Source of the DNA: Fundidesulfovibrio terrae
Lineage (GTDB): Bacteria; Desulfobacterota; Desulfovibrionia; Desulfovibrionales; Desulfovibrionaceae
Length of the DNA stretch: 64,000 nt
Direction: 5' to 3'
Assembly: GCF_022808915.1 (NCBI RefSeq)
Contig: NZ_JAKZFS010000001.1
Location: forward strand, 1,318,644 to 1,382,643
The notes below the pieces were generated by a model. The model was not told where the DNA came from. It saw nothing but the letters and a program-made list of their open reading frames with translations, and ran no database searches. This document shows, piece after piece, positions 55,797-64,000 of the stretch (position 1 is the stretch's first letter; the number at the start of each line of letters is the position of its first letter). The translations under genes were made by a program, and so were the position numbers.

Positions 55797-56017
55797 GTGG
55801 CTGGCTCCGGATGAGACGTGCGTATTGTTCCCGGGCGGCGGCATCCGGTCCGGGCGTCCTGGCCGCTTTCCAAACAGGACGGTTTGGGCTACCAGAGTGA
55901 CCGGGCGGATTGCCGGGCGGCGTCTGACGCACCTGGATTCCCGCCCCCAAAGTCCACAACCAAAAGATTATTTCCCCTGTTCTGTCAAGGTAGGAATCCC
56001 CTCGGAACAGGGGCTCC

Positions 56018-56236
56018 ATGGAGTCCACGAGCATGAGCGACGTCTGCGCCAACCAGGCATCCGGCAACCCGGACTGCAATTGCACCTATCCCGGATGTCC
56101 GCGCCACGGGAACTGCTGCCAGTGCGTGAGGCACCACCGGGCCAAGGATCAGCTCCCCGCCTGCTACTTCTCCACCGAACAGGAAAAGAGCTACGACCGG
56201 TCCATCGCGTTCTTCATGTCTTGCCGCCAAGGATGA
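56018..56236 (+). CDS. Small cysteine-rich protein, DUF6485-like
   Basis: A 72-residue protein with a cysteine cluster (CNCTYPGCPRHGNCCQCVRHH, split here as CNCTYPGC and GNCCQC) and the ending LPACYFSTEQEKSYDRSI seen in DUF6485 proteins of anaerobes. It is a probable metal-binding (zinc or Fe-S) small protein of unknown role. ATG 56018 has AGGGG before it; the ATG at 56033 is an equally short alternative. Only one base separates its stop from the GAF-domain gene, implying coupled expression. Confidence 0.78.
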   Translation: MESTSMSDVCANQASGNPDCNCTYPGCPRHGNCCQCVRHHRAKDQLPACYFSTEQEKSYDRSIAFFMSCRQG

Positions 56237-56237
56237 C

Positions 56238-57203
56238 ATGACCCGCTCGGACGTCTTCTCGCGGGTGTTGCAGCTGGTCTGCAACGTCTTCGACAGCTAT
56301 TCCGCCGTGCTGTTCCTGCCCGCGCCCGGTGGCGACGGTTGTCGTCTGGCGGCCTCGTTCAGCCTGGGCGACGGTGTGCGCCAGGGCATGGCCCTGGCCC
56401 CCGGGCAGGGGCTTGCCGGCTGGATCGTGCGCGAGAAAAAACCTCTGCTCGTGAGCAATTTCGACCAGAAACGCGGCGTGCTCGGCTACTATTCCGGCAA
56501 CGCCGAGAGCGAGATACGCGCCTTCCTCGGGGTGCCGCTGGAGGGCGTGGCCGGGGCGTTGTGCCTGGACTCCAAGAAGGTGCACAGCTTCGGCGACAAG
56601 GACCAGAAGATCCTGGCCGAATTCGCCCGGCTGGTCTCGGCCCTTTTCCTTGAGCGCGACTCTTTGGCCGAGGGCCACGCAGAAGCCCGGCTCTGCCAGT
56701 GCCTGCGCCAGCTGCCCGGCCTGCACCGCCGCCACCCCAAGTGGAACGCCTACCTGGACGAGCTTCTGGAGATTGTCTCGCGCGCCGTGGGTTTCAAGCA
56801 CTGCTTCCTGGCGGTGCGCGACGACGCGGCCTGCGTGTTCACGGTGGAGGGGGTGAGCCAGGTGCTCTTCTCCCCGGCCCATCCGAGCCCCGGCAGCTTC
56901 CCCCTGGGCGGGGGCATGATCGGCTGGGTGTTCAAGAACGACGCCCCGGTCCTGGCCCAGGACGCCGACACTTCCGCGCTCAGGCTGTTCGGGGCCCAGG
57001 CCAGCTCCCCGGTGTTCAAGACGGTGATCTGCCAGCCGGTGCACTTCTCCAAGCGTACCCGGGCGGTACTGGTGATGGCCAGCCAGGAGCAGGCGGTGAT
57101 CGGGGAAATCCACAAGGATTTCGCCGCCGCCGTGGCCGACCAGCTGGCCCTGTTCCTGGAAAATCTGCATCTTAAGGCAAGGCTGGCCCGGCGCAAGGCA
57201 TAG
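56238..57203 (+). CDS. Tandem GAF-domain protein
   Basis: A 321-residue cytoplasmic protein made of two GAF-like domains (about residues 5-140 with GQGLAGWIVREKKPLLV, and about 165-315 with GGGMIGWVFKNDAPVL). It has no kinase, GGDEF or HTH output domain. It probably senses a small ligand or redox state and signals through a protein partner. It starts 1 bp after the DUF6485-like stop and precedes mreB by 73 bp. Confidence 0.85.
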   Translation: MTRSDVFSRVLQLVCNVFDSYSAVLFLPAPGGDGCRLAASFSLGDGVRQGMALAPGQGLAGWIVREKKPLLVSNFDQKRGVLGYYSGNAESEIRAFLGVPLEGVAGALCLDSKKVHSFGDKDQKILAEFARLVSALFLERDSLAEGHAEARLCQCLRQLPGLHRRHPKWNAYLDELLEIVSRAVGFKHCFLAVRDDAACVFTVEGVSQVLFSPAHPSPGSFPLGGGMIGWVFKNDAPVLAQDADTSALRLFGAQASSPVFKTVICQPVHFSKRTRAVLVMASQEQAVIGEIHKDFAAAVADQLALFLENLHLKARLARRKA

Positions 57204-57276
57204 ACTTTTTTTCGGCCAGCTCGTAGACAGGATCGATTTTGACAAAAATCCAACCATAAATCCGAACGGGCCGCGC

Positions 57277-58302
57277 ATGATATTCGACAGACTCTTCCGC
57301 TTTCTCGGCAAGGACCTGGCCATGGACCTGGGCACCGCCAACACCCTGCTCTACACCCCGGCCGAAGGCATCGTGCTCAACGAACCCTCGGTTGTGGCCA
57401 TCGAAACGCGTAGCGGGCAGCTCGTGGCCGTGGGCAAGGAGGCCAAGGAGTTCCTGGGCCGCACCCCCGAGCGCATCCGGGCCATCCGCCCCATGAAGGA
57501 CGGCGTCATCGCCGACTTCGAGATCACCAAGGAGATGATCGCCTTCTTCATCCGCAAGGTGATCACCGGTTTCAGGCTGGTGAAGCCCAAGATCGTCATC
57601 TGCGTGCCCACCGGCATCACCCAGGTGGAGAAGCGCGCGGTGATCGAGAGCGCCCTGCAGGCCGGAGCCCGCGAGGTGCGCCTGGTGGAGGAGCCCATGG
57701 CCGCGGCCATCGGCGCGGGCCTGCCCATCGAGGAGCCCGTGGGCAACATGGTGGTGGACATCGGCGGCGGCACCACGGAAGTGGCCGTGATCTCCCTTTC
57801 CGCCGTGGCCTACGCCGAGAGCGTGCGCGTGGCCGGTGACGAGCTCAACGAGGCCATCCAGCGCTACCTGCAGGACCAGTTCCAGCTGCTCATCGGCGAG
57901 AACATGGCCGAGCAGATCAAGATCAGGATCGGCAGCGCCGTGCCCCTGCCCGAACCCCTGACCATGGAAGTGGCTGGCAAGAACATGGTCACGGGCACTC
58001 CGGGCTCGGTGGAGATAAACGACGGCCACATCCGCGAGGCCATCAAGGACCCGGTCTCCATCATCGTCGGAGCCGTGCGCAAGGCCCTGGAGAAGACCCC
58101 GCCCGAGCTGGTCACTGACATCGCCTCGCGCGGGCTTCTGCTGGCGGGCGGCGGGTCGCTCCTGCGAGGCCTGGACAAGCTCATCGGCGACGAGACCCAG
58201 CTGCACGTCATGCTCGACGACGACCCGCTCACCACCGTGGTGCGCGGCACCGGCAAGACCATCGAACGCCGGGGCGACTACCACCAGGTGTTCATCAACT
58301 AG
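57277..58302 (+). CDS. mreB: Rod shape-determining protein MreB
   Basis: A 341-residue bacterial actin. Nucleotide-binding motifs are intact: LAMDLGTANTLLY near residue 16, VVDIGGGTTEVAV and LLAGGGSLLRGLD. The N-terminal FDRLFRFLG is the usual amphipathic membrane anchor. It organises lateral wall synthesis, suggesting a rod or vibrioid cell. No mreC or mreD follows; suhB comes next after 49 bp. Confidence 0.96.
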   Translation: MIFDRLFRFLGKDLAMDLGTANTLLYTPAEGIVLNEPSVVAIETRSGQLVAVGKEAKEFLGRTPERIRAIRPMKDGVIADFEITKEMIAFFIRKVITGFRLVKPKIVICVPTGITQVEKRAVIESALQAGAREVRLVEEPMAAAIGAGLPIEEPVGNMVVDIGGGTTEVAVISLSAVAYAESVRVAGDELNEAIQRYLQDQFQLLIGENMAEQIKIRIGSAVPLPEPLTMEVAGKNMVTGTPGSVEINDGHIREAIKDPVSIIVGAVRKALEKTPPELVTDIASRGLLLAGGGSLLRGLDKLIGDETQLHVMLDDDPLTTVVRGTGKTIERRGDYHQVFIN

Positions 58303-58351
58303 GTTTCCGCTCCGGCACGACACGGGCCGATCGGGAAAGGACGCGCGAGCC

Positions 58352-59152
58352 ATGACCCTGGACTCCAAAGACCTGGCTGCATTGGCCGCGCAGGCCCGTC
58401 AGGCCGTGGCCGCCTCCGGGGAGATCATCCGCGAACACTGGGACCAGCCCAGCGACGTCACCCGCAAGGGCCGCATCGACCTGGTCACCCAGACCGATCT
58501 CGCGGTCGAGGCCGCCCTCAAACAGAGCCTGTCGCGCATCCTGCCGGAAGCGACCTTCCTGGCCGAGGAATCCGCCCAGAGCCTCGATCCGGGCGAGCTG
58601 ACCTGGATCATCGACCCGGTGGACGGCACCACCAACTTCGCCCACCGCCTTCCCTTCGTGGCCACCTCCGTGGCTCTCTGGCACGGCGGCCGGAGCGTCC
58701 TCGGATTCGTGAACGCCCCTGTCATGGGAGAGATGTTCCACGCCGTGCGTGGCGGCGGGGCATACTTGAACGGCGCGCCCATCGGCGTGTCCAGTGTCGA
58801 CGCCCTGGAGGACTCCCTCGTGGCCACCGGATTCCCCTACACCGTGCGCGAGGACATCCGGGGGCTCATGGCCGACCTGGAGAACATGCTCCTGCACACC
58901 CAGGGCGTGCGCAGGCCCGGGGCGGCCTCCATCGACTTGGCCTACACGGCGGCCGGACGCTTCGACGCCTTCTACGAGATAGGGCTCAAGCCCTGGGACA
59001 CCGCCGCCGGGTGGCTCCTCGTGGAGGAGGCCGGGGGCCGGGTGAGCCGCTTCGATCCTCGCGAGCCCTACCATTTGCGCTCGCGCTCCATCCTCGCCTC
59101 CAACGGCCTGCTGCACGAACCCGTGGCGGGCCTGCTTGGCGAGATGCGTTGA
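58352..59152 (+). CDS. suhB: Inositol monophosphatase family protein
   Basis: A 266-residue magnesium-dependent phosphatase: FLAEESAQ, the metal motif DPVDGTTNFAH (Asp88 and Asp91) and the late PWDTAAGWLLVEEAGG. Members hydrolyse inositol-1-phosphate or related sugar phosphates; SuhB in E. coli also joins rRNA antitermination complexes. The symbol is by family likeness. It is followed after 92 bp by a diguanylate cyclase gene. Confidence 0.9.
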   Translation: MTLDSKDLAALAAQARQAVAASGEIIREHWDQPSDVTRKGRIDLVTQTDLAVEAALKQSLSRILPEATFLAEESAQSLDPGELTWIIDPVDGTTNFAHRLPFVATSVALWHGGRSVLGFVNAPVMGEMFHAVRGGGAYLNGAPIGVSSVDALEDSLVATGFPYTVREDIRGLMADLENMLLHTQGVRRPGAASIDLAYTAAGRFDAFYEIGLKPWDTAAGWLLVEEAGGRVSRFDPREPYHLRSRSILASNGLLHEPVAGLLGEMR

Positions 59153-59244
59153 TTCCGGAAGGATTTCCTCCGCCAAGCTTGCCCCTGCATCGATTTTTCC
59201 GTTATCCTCCCCAGTAGGGCCGAAATCCGCGCCCACGGAGGAGC

Positions 59245-60696
59245 ATGAGAACCCGCATCGCCATAGTCCTGACCCCCATCGTCCTGGTGGCCTTTCTCTG
59301 GGGGGTGGTGGCGTACTGGACCGTGACCGAGCGGGCGGCCATTCTGGCCGACGAAGAGGACGAGCTCGTCCAGCTGGACGCGGCCGTGGCCGAGAACGTG
59401 AACGGACTCTTCAGGCTGGTGGAACTGGCCCTGGTCTCGGCGCGGCACTGGATGGCCGCCCATCCGGACGAGGACCCCGCGAACTCGCCCGAGTTCATCG
59501 ATCTGGTGGAAAGCTTCCGGCGAGTGTCCCGGGGGGAGATCGACATCCGGCTGGTCACCAAATCCGGGGACATTTGCTACGTTCCCCCCGGCAGCCAGGA
59601 ACGTAAGGCCAGCGCCTCGGACCGGGACTACTTCCTGGCCCAGCAGGACCCGCGCACGCGCGGCCTGTACATAGCCGGGCCCGTGAAGAGCAGGGTTACC
59701 GGCAAATGGGGTCTGCCCATATCGATGCCGGTGGAAATGGCCGGAGGGGGCGTCTCGGTTGTGTTCGGGGCGGTCGATCTCGCGCATTTCATGTTCCTGC
59801 ACGAGGCGCAGCGCCGCAAGCCCGGCGGCTCCATCCTGCTCATGCGCACGGACGGGGTGGTGCTGAGCCGGGTGCCCTTCAAGGAGGAACTCCTGGGGCG
59901 CTCCTTGGCTGATACGCCCGGGTACATCCTGCATATGGGCAGATTCGAGCGCGGCCTGTTCGTGAGCCAGGGAGTGCGGACGGACTGGACGGAACGCCTG
60001 GTCAGCTTCCAGAGGCTCGCGGGCTACCCGGTGGTGGTGGCCGTCACCTCGGGCATGGAGGACGTGCTGAAGCCCTGGGCCGCAAGCCTGCCCATGCGCT
60101 TCGGGATACTCTGCGTGGTCACCCTGGGCGTCTTCGCCATCGTCTGGAAGCTCAACCGGGCCATGGCCCTCTACGACGCCACCCGGAGGGAGCTGGAATT
60201 TCAGGCCACCACGGACGAGCTCACGGGGCTCGCCAACCGGCGCAGCTTCCTGGGCCGGGCAGCCCAGGAAGTGGAGCGGGCCAGGCGCTTCTCCCACGAG
60301 CTGAGCCTTCTGGTGATCGACATCGACCACTTCAAGTCCATCAACGACCGCTTCGGGCATGGGGCGGGCGATCTGGTGCTCCGGCACGTGGCCCAGGTGC
60401 TGCGGGGGGCGTGCAGGAACGCCGACGTCTGCGCAAGGCTTGGCGGCGAGGAGTTCGCCGTGCTGCTGGTGGAGACGGGGGGGCACGAAGGCGCGGAGGC
60501 GGCCCGGCGGTTGTGCGCCACGGTGCGGGAGGTGGGCTTTCGCGTTCCGGGGGGGGAGGTGAGCCTTTCGGTGAGCGTGGGGCTTTCCAGCCTGGGAGAG
60601 CGCAACCCGGATTTCGAGAAGATGTTCCGGGCGGCGGACGAGGCCCTCTACAGGGCCAAGAACGCCGGCCGCGACCGGGTGGTGGCGGACGTCTGA
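59245..60696 (+). CDS. dCache-type sensor diguanylate cyclase (GGEEF)
   Basis: A 483-residue membrane protein: TM1 (about 5-25), a periplasmic double-Cache-like sensor domain (about 30-280, with SASDRDYFLAQQDPRTRGLYIAGP), TM2 (about 285-305) and a GGDEF domain (about 325-480). The active motif is GGEEF (400-404), with the I-site RxxD at 391-394, so it should synthesise c-di-GMP with feedback control in response to an extracellular small molecule. It converges with the NUDIX gene. Confidence 0.93.
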   Translation: MRTRIAIVLTPIVLVAFLWGVVAYWTVTERAAILADEEDELVQLDAAVAENVNGLFRLVELALVSARHWMAAHPDEDPANSPEFIDLVESFRRVSRGEIDIRLVTKSGDICYVPPGSQERKASASDRDYFLAQQDPRTRGLYIAGPVKSRVTGKWGLPISMPVEMAGGGVSVVFGAVDLAHFMFLHEAQRRKPGGSILLMRTDGVVLSRVPFKEELLGRSLADTPGYILHMGRFERGLFVSQGVRTDWTERLVSFQRLAGYPVVVAVTSGMEDVLKPWAASLPMRFGILCVVTLGVFAIVWKLNRAMALYDATRRELEFQATTDELTGLANRRSFLGRAAQEVERARRFSHELSLLVIDIDHFKSINDRFGHGAGDLVLRHVAQVLRGACRNADVCARLGGEEFAVLLVETGGHEGAEAARRLCATVREVGFRVPGGEVSLSVSVGLSSLGERNPDFEKMFRAADEALYRAKNAGRDRVVADV

Positions 60697-60738
60697 GCCC
60701 GCCCGCCGGTTGAGCCGCGAACGAACCGGCAGCCCGGC

Positions 60739-61269
60739 TCAGGGCTTGCCGAACAGGACGCCCGTCTCGTAGGCGTGCACCACCGTGGGCGAGATCAGTT
60801 CTCGGAAATCCAGGATCAGGGCCGCGAGTTCTTCCTCGCTCACGGCCAGCATCTCCCGGCCGGAGTGGCCGCGTTCCCCATGGGCCGGGTAGCGGAATAC
60901 GGCCACGGCCTCGAAGCCGGTGTGTTCGCTTGGCGCGATGTCGCAGTGGCGGGTGAGCTGCCCTCCCAGGCCGGGGAATTCGGCGCCGGCCAGGCGGGAC
61001 GCCGCGTCCAGTGCCGCTTCCTGGGGATGGACGTGGCCCCGGGCCGTGAGGTCCCAGCGCCCGGGGAAGACCTGGGATGTCTTGAACCGCCTGCCCAGCA
61101 GCAGCTTGCCCTGGCGGTCGAAAAAAAGTACCAGCGCCGCCCGGTGGGGCAGCGATTGGCGGTGGGCTTCCGAGGCGGGCATGACCGCCAGGGTGCGGCC
61201 CGAGGCGTCCACGACTTCCACCGGTTCGGATTCGCTCGGTGGGGTGTTTTTTTCCTGGTTCACGTCCAA
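60739..61269 (-). CDS. NUDIX family protein with degenerate Nudix box
   Basis: A 176-residue NUDIX-fold protein (HRAALVLFFDRQGKLLLGRR, then FPGRWDLTARGHV). The Nudix box, normally Gx5Ex7REUxEExGU, reads GHVHPQEAALDAASRLAGAEF: only part of the metal-binding glutamates remain, so it may bind rather than hydrolyse nucleotides or have changed specificity (isopentenyl-diphosphate-isomerase-like proteins look similar). It is divergent from rimI with only 35 bp between the longest reading frames. Confidence 0.82.
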   Translation of the reverse strand: MDVNQEKNTPPSESEPVEVVDASGRTLAVMPASEAHRQSLPHRAALVLFFDRQGKLLLGRRFKTSQVFPGRWDLTARGHVHPQEAALDAASRLAGAEFPGLGGQLTRHCDIAPSEHTGFEAVAVFRYPAHGERGHSGREMLAVSEEELAALILDFRELISPTVVHAYETGVLFGKP

Positions 61270-61304
61270 TGTCCTGAAATAATTACTATGGATAAATATT
61301 TGCT

Positions 61305-61877
61305 ATGACCAGCCTGCCGGAAAATTCCGACGCCCCCCAGGGGGGCGACGACATGGAGCAGGATATGCCGCGTTCTTCAGGCTGGGCCGCGCTGAAACAG
61401 GCGGTTGCGTTTGTTCCGGGCATGCCGGCGGAACTGGGCAAGGCCGACATCCCGGCCCTGGTGGCCCTGGAGAAGCTCTGCTTTTCCGTCCCCTGGTCCG
61501 CCAAGCAGTACGAGACCGTGCTGGGCAATGAGCCCTTCCATCTTTTCGGCATCCGCGAAGGGGCCGGGCTGGTGGGCTACCTGACTCTCTACGCCGCGGC
61601 CTGGGAAATGGAAATCCTCAACATCGCCACCCATCCCGACCACCGCCGCCGGGGCCACGCCCAGCGCATGCTCTCCCACGTCTTGCATCTTTGCCGCGAA
61701 ATGGGCATAAAACGCGGGTATTTGGAAGTGCGGCGGTCCAACATCCCGGCCCAGAGCCTCTACAGGAGCTTCGGCTTCGAGGAGGTCGGCGTGCGCAGGC
61801 GCTATTACCCCGACAACCGGGAAGACGCCATCATCATGCGCCTGGACCTCGACGTGTCCCAGGCCCAGCCGGACTAA
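61305..61877 (+). CDS. rimI: Ribosomal-protein-alanine N-acetyltransferase
   Basis: A 190-residue GNAT enzyme of the RimI type: CFSVPWSAKQY, IATHPDHRRRGHAQRMLSHV (acetyl-CoA loop) and LEVRRSNIPAQSLYRSFGFEEVGVRRRYY. It acetylates the N-terminus of ribosomal protein bS18 and perhaps others. The first 35 residues are an extension. ATG 61305 lacks a ribosome site; Met17 at 61353 has a GGGGGG-rich one eight bases away and may be the real start. Confidence 0.88.
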   Translation: MTSLPENSDAPQGGDDMEQDMPRSSGWAALKQAVAFVPGMPAELGKADIPALVALEKLCFSVPWSAKQYETVLGNEPFHLFGIREGAGLVGYLTLYAAAWEMEILNIATHPDHRRRGHAQRMLSHVLHLCREMGIKRGYLEVRRSNIPAQSLYRSFGFEEVGVRRRYYPDNREDAIIMRLDLDVSQAQPD

Positions 61878-62029
61878 ACCCCGCCTTGCTTCCCGCGCCG
61901 GACGGCTCTGTCGTCGCGCGGATTCTTCGCTGTAGCCCGCGAGGGCAAGGGCGTGTATCGTCGCGCCCGATCCCGTATTCACACGAACGTCCCTTCGGCA
62001 TCATCCGCAAGGATTAAGGAGCGTCCCCT

Positions 62030-63232
62030 ATGCCCATGCGTTTCTTGGACGAGATGGATATCGATGGCAAGCGCCTCTTCGTCAGGGTGGACTATAACGT
62101 CCCCATGAAGGACGGGGCCATCACCGACGACACGCGCATCAAGGCGAGCCTCCCCACTCTGGAACTGGCCCTGTCCAAGGGCGCGTCGCTGGTTCTGTGC
62201 TCGCACCTGGGCAAGGCCAAGGGCGCGCCGGATCCCAAGTTCTCCCTGGCCCCGGCCGCCAAGAGGCTCTCGGAGCTTCTGGGCCGCCCAGTGGCCTTCG
62301 CCCCGGACTGCGTCGGCCCCGAGGTCCTGAAGATGGCCCAGGCGCTTAAGTCCGGTGAGGTGCTCCTGCTTGAGAACCTGCGCTTCCACGAGGGCGAGAC
62401 CAAGGGCGACCCGGCCTTCGCCGCCGAGCTGGCCCGGCTTGGCGAAGTCTACGTCAACGACGCGTTTGGCACGGCCCATCGCCCCCACGCCTCGGTGTCG
62501 GGCGTGCCCGCCGTGATGGCGGCCTGCTGCGGCGGACTTTTGCTCAAGAAGGAATGGGAATTCCTGGGCAAGGCCCTGGAAAGCCCGGTGCGCCCCTACG
62601 TGGCCGCCACCGGCGGGGCCAAGGTGTCCTCCAAGCTCGGGGTGCTCAGGCACCTGCTCTCCAAGGTGGACAGCCTGATCATCGGCGGGGCCATGGCCAA
62701 TACCTTCCTCAAGGCCCAGGGCCTGGGGATGGGCGCCTCCCTAGTGGAGGACGACCTTCTGGATGAGGCCCGCGCCATCCTGGCCGAGGCCGCCGAGAAG
62801 GGCGTGCGCATCGCCCTGCCGGTGGATTTCGTCATAAGCCGCGACGCCGGGAAGCCCCTGGGCGAGATGACGGCGGCCGGCGTGGTGGACGCCAAGTCCG
62901 TGCCTGCGGATGCCTCGGCCATGGACGTGGGGCCGGCCACCGTGGAATTTTTCGCGGGCGTGCTGGCCCCGGCCAAGACCGTGGTCTGGAACGGCCCCAT
63001 GGGCGCCTTCGAGAACCCTGCCTTCGCCGAGGGCACCATGGGCGTGGCCCGGATACTGGCCGGGCTGGACGCCGTGACGGTCATCGGCGGCGGCGACACC
63101 ATCGCCGCGGTGGGACTCTCCGGACTGGAGGACAAGATGACCTTCATCTCCACCGGCGGCGGCGCGTCCCTGGAATTCATGGAAGGCAAGGAACTGCCCG
63201 CCTTCAAAGCCCTGAGGGAGTACGGCAAATGA
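62030..63232 (+). CDS. pgk: Phosphoglycerate kinase
   Basis: A 400-residue Pgk: VRVDYNVPMKDG at the N-terminus, LCSHLGKAKG, GGAKVSSKLGVLRHL and the nucleotide-binding VIGGGDTIAAV near the end. It makes ATP from 1,3-bisphosphoglycerate in glycolysis. AAGGAG precedes the ATG. Its stop overlaps the tpiA start (ATGA). The 150 bp upstream show no clear promoter. Confidence 0.97.
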   Translation: MPMRFLDEMDIDGKRLFVRVDYNVPMKDGAITDDTRIKASLPTLELALSKGASLVLCSHLGKAKGAPDPKFSLAPAAKRLSELLGRPVAFAPDCVGPEVLKMAQALKSGEVLLLENLRFHEGETKGDPAFAAELARLGEVYVNDAFGTAHRPHASVSGVPAVMAACCGGLLLKKEWEFLGKALESPVRPYVAATGGAKVSSKLGVLRHLLSKVDSLIIGGAMANTFLKAQGLGMGASLVEDDLLDEARAILAEAAEKGVRIALPVDFVISRDAGKPLGEMTAAGVVDAKSVPADASAMDVGPATVEFFAGVLAPAKTVVWNGPMGAFENPAFAEGTMGVARILAGLDAVTVIGGGDTIAAVGLSGLEDKMTFISTGGGASLEFMEGKELPAFKALREYGK

Positions 63233-63984
63233 AAAAGCTCATGGCCGCCAACTGGAAGATGTACAAGCTGCACAGCGAGGCCAAGGACACGGCCGAGGCC
63301 CTGGTGAAGGCCCTCAAGGGGGCCGCCCCGGAAGATCGCGAGGTGCTGATCATCCCGCCCTTCACGGCGCTTCGCTCCGTGCGCAAGGCCATCAAGAAGG
63401 TCCCCGGGTTCGCCCTGGGAGGGCAGAACTTCTTCCCCTCCATGCAGGGGGCCTATACCGGCGAGATCGCCCCGGACATGCTTGTGGACATGGGCTGCTC
63501 CTACGCTCTGGCCGGGCACTCGGAGCGCCGCCACATCATGGGCGAATCCGACGAGTTCGTGGGCAAGAAGGTGGCCTTCGGCCTGGAACGCGGCCTGTCC
63601 ATGATCTTGTGCGTGGGCGAAACCATCGACGAACGCAAGGAAGGAAAACTTGCCGAGGTGGTGCGCCGCCAGATGCTGGAGGGCCTGGCCGGTGTTCCCG
63701 CCGACGTGGTCCCGGAGCGCCTGACCGTGGCCTACGAGCCCGTGTGGGCCATCGGCACCGGGCTTACCGCGGGCCCCAGGGAGGTCCTGGACGCGCACGC
63801 CCTGGTGCGCTCCATATTGCAGGAGAAATTCGGCCAGAAGGCCTTCGAGATGCGCATCCAGTACGGCGGTTCCGTGAAGCCTGAAAACGCTTCCGAGATT
63901 TTGTCGCTTGACAATGTCGACGGAGTGTTGGTAGGTGGCTCCTCCTTGAGCGCGGACAGCTTCTCGAAGATTGTCACGGCATAA
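63229..63984 (+). CDS. tpiA: Triosephosphate isomerase
   Basis: A complete 251-residue TIM barrel with the catalytic residues in place: Lys10 (NWKMYK), His97 (LAGHSERR) and Glu170 (AYEPVWAIGTG), and the phosphate-binding QYGGSVKPEN and VLVGGSSL loops. It interconverts glyceraldehyde-3-phosphate and dihydroxyacetone phosphate. It overlaps pgk by 4 bp. Confidence 0.97.
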   Translation: MKKLMAANWKMYKLHSEAKDTAEALVKALKGAAPEDREVLIIPPFTALRSVRKAIKKVPGFALGGQNFFPSMQGAYTGEIAPDMLVDMGCSYALAGHSERRHIMGESDEFVGKKVAFGLERGLSMILCVGETIDERKEGKLAEVVRRQMLEGLAGVPADVVPERLTVAYEPVWAIGTGLTAGPREVLDAHALVRSILQEKFGQKAFEMRIQYGGSVKPENASEILSLDNVDGVLVGGSSLSADSFSKIVTA

Positions 63985-64000
63985 GGCCAAAGCGCCCCGA

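Noticed and set aside
57239-57260. TTGACA before mreB as a promoter
   Set aside because: The -35 is perfect, but no -10 stands at acceptable spacing before the start.

Overview
This is a 64 kb, GC-rich, densely coded bacterial chromosome segment. An aldehyde:ferredoxin oxidoreductase with its own pterin-sulfur-transfer genes, an archaeal-type glutamate synthase split over several genes, DUF1641 next to a sulfide:quinone-oxidoreductase-like flavoprotein, two I-site diguanylate cyclases and a GAF/sigma-54 activator together suggest an anaerobic, sulfate-reducer-like deltaproteobacterium, most likely Desulfovibrionales. That placement is inference from gene content and protein style; no rRNA gene is present to confirm it. 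I see no tRNA, rRNA, CRISPR array, prophage or intact insertion sequence.

Layout. 1-3.1 kb: the 5' part of a leftward M23-peptidase-like gene, then a divergent flavoprotein/DUF1641 pair. 3.1-11.2 kb: a two-gene RND efflux system, an ornithine-cyclodeaminase-family enzyme and a very large GT39-like membrane glycosyltransferase, with stop/start overlaps at two of the junctions. 11.3-15.8 kb: ettA, a cysteine-bearing hypothetical gene, a GAF sigma-54 activator and two tiny membrane ORFs. 15.9-19.8 kb: a thioredoxin-reductase fusion (leftward), divergent metY and overlapping ksgA. 20-27.5 kb: HU, then an expanded macromolecular synthesis operon (rpsU-yqeY-mutS2-dnaG-rpoD). 27.5-29 kb: a VOC-fold gene between two copies of a 78-bp hairpin repeat, a frameshifted small gene and an EF-hand protein.

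29-32.4 kb (leftward): aor, two MoaD/ThiS-like genes and a ThiF/HesA-like E1 enzyme, which look like one tungsten-pterin enzyme plus cofactor-sulfuration unit. A 1.1 kb, lower-GC intergenic region with palindromes and IS-like debris separates it from the rightward glutamate synthase operon (33.6-38.7 kb). Then come yajC and secD without secF, FAH, pirin, and a cysteine-rich exported protein on the other strand. 43.6-55.8 kb is a long leftward run: NAD biosynthesis (nadC-nadA-ybaK-nadB), a potassium channel, a YciI-like gene, rarA, a diguanylate cyclase, rsmE, gcvT and a cysteine-free 578-residue protein I do not recognise. 56-64 kb is rightward: DUF6485-like, tandem GAF, mreB, suhB, a second diguanylate cyclase, (leftward) NUDIX, rimI, pgk and tpiA.

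Most of the window is housekeeping. The more unusual parts are the AOR/MoaD/ThiF unit and its regulatory region, the 12-cysteine two-module exported protein with a 20-bp-phased direct repeat upstream, the covarying hairpin repeat family, and the unknown gene upstream of gcvT.
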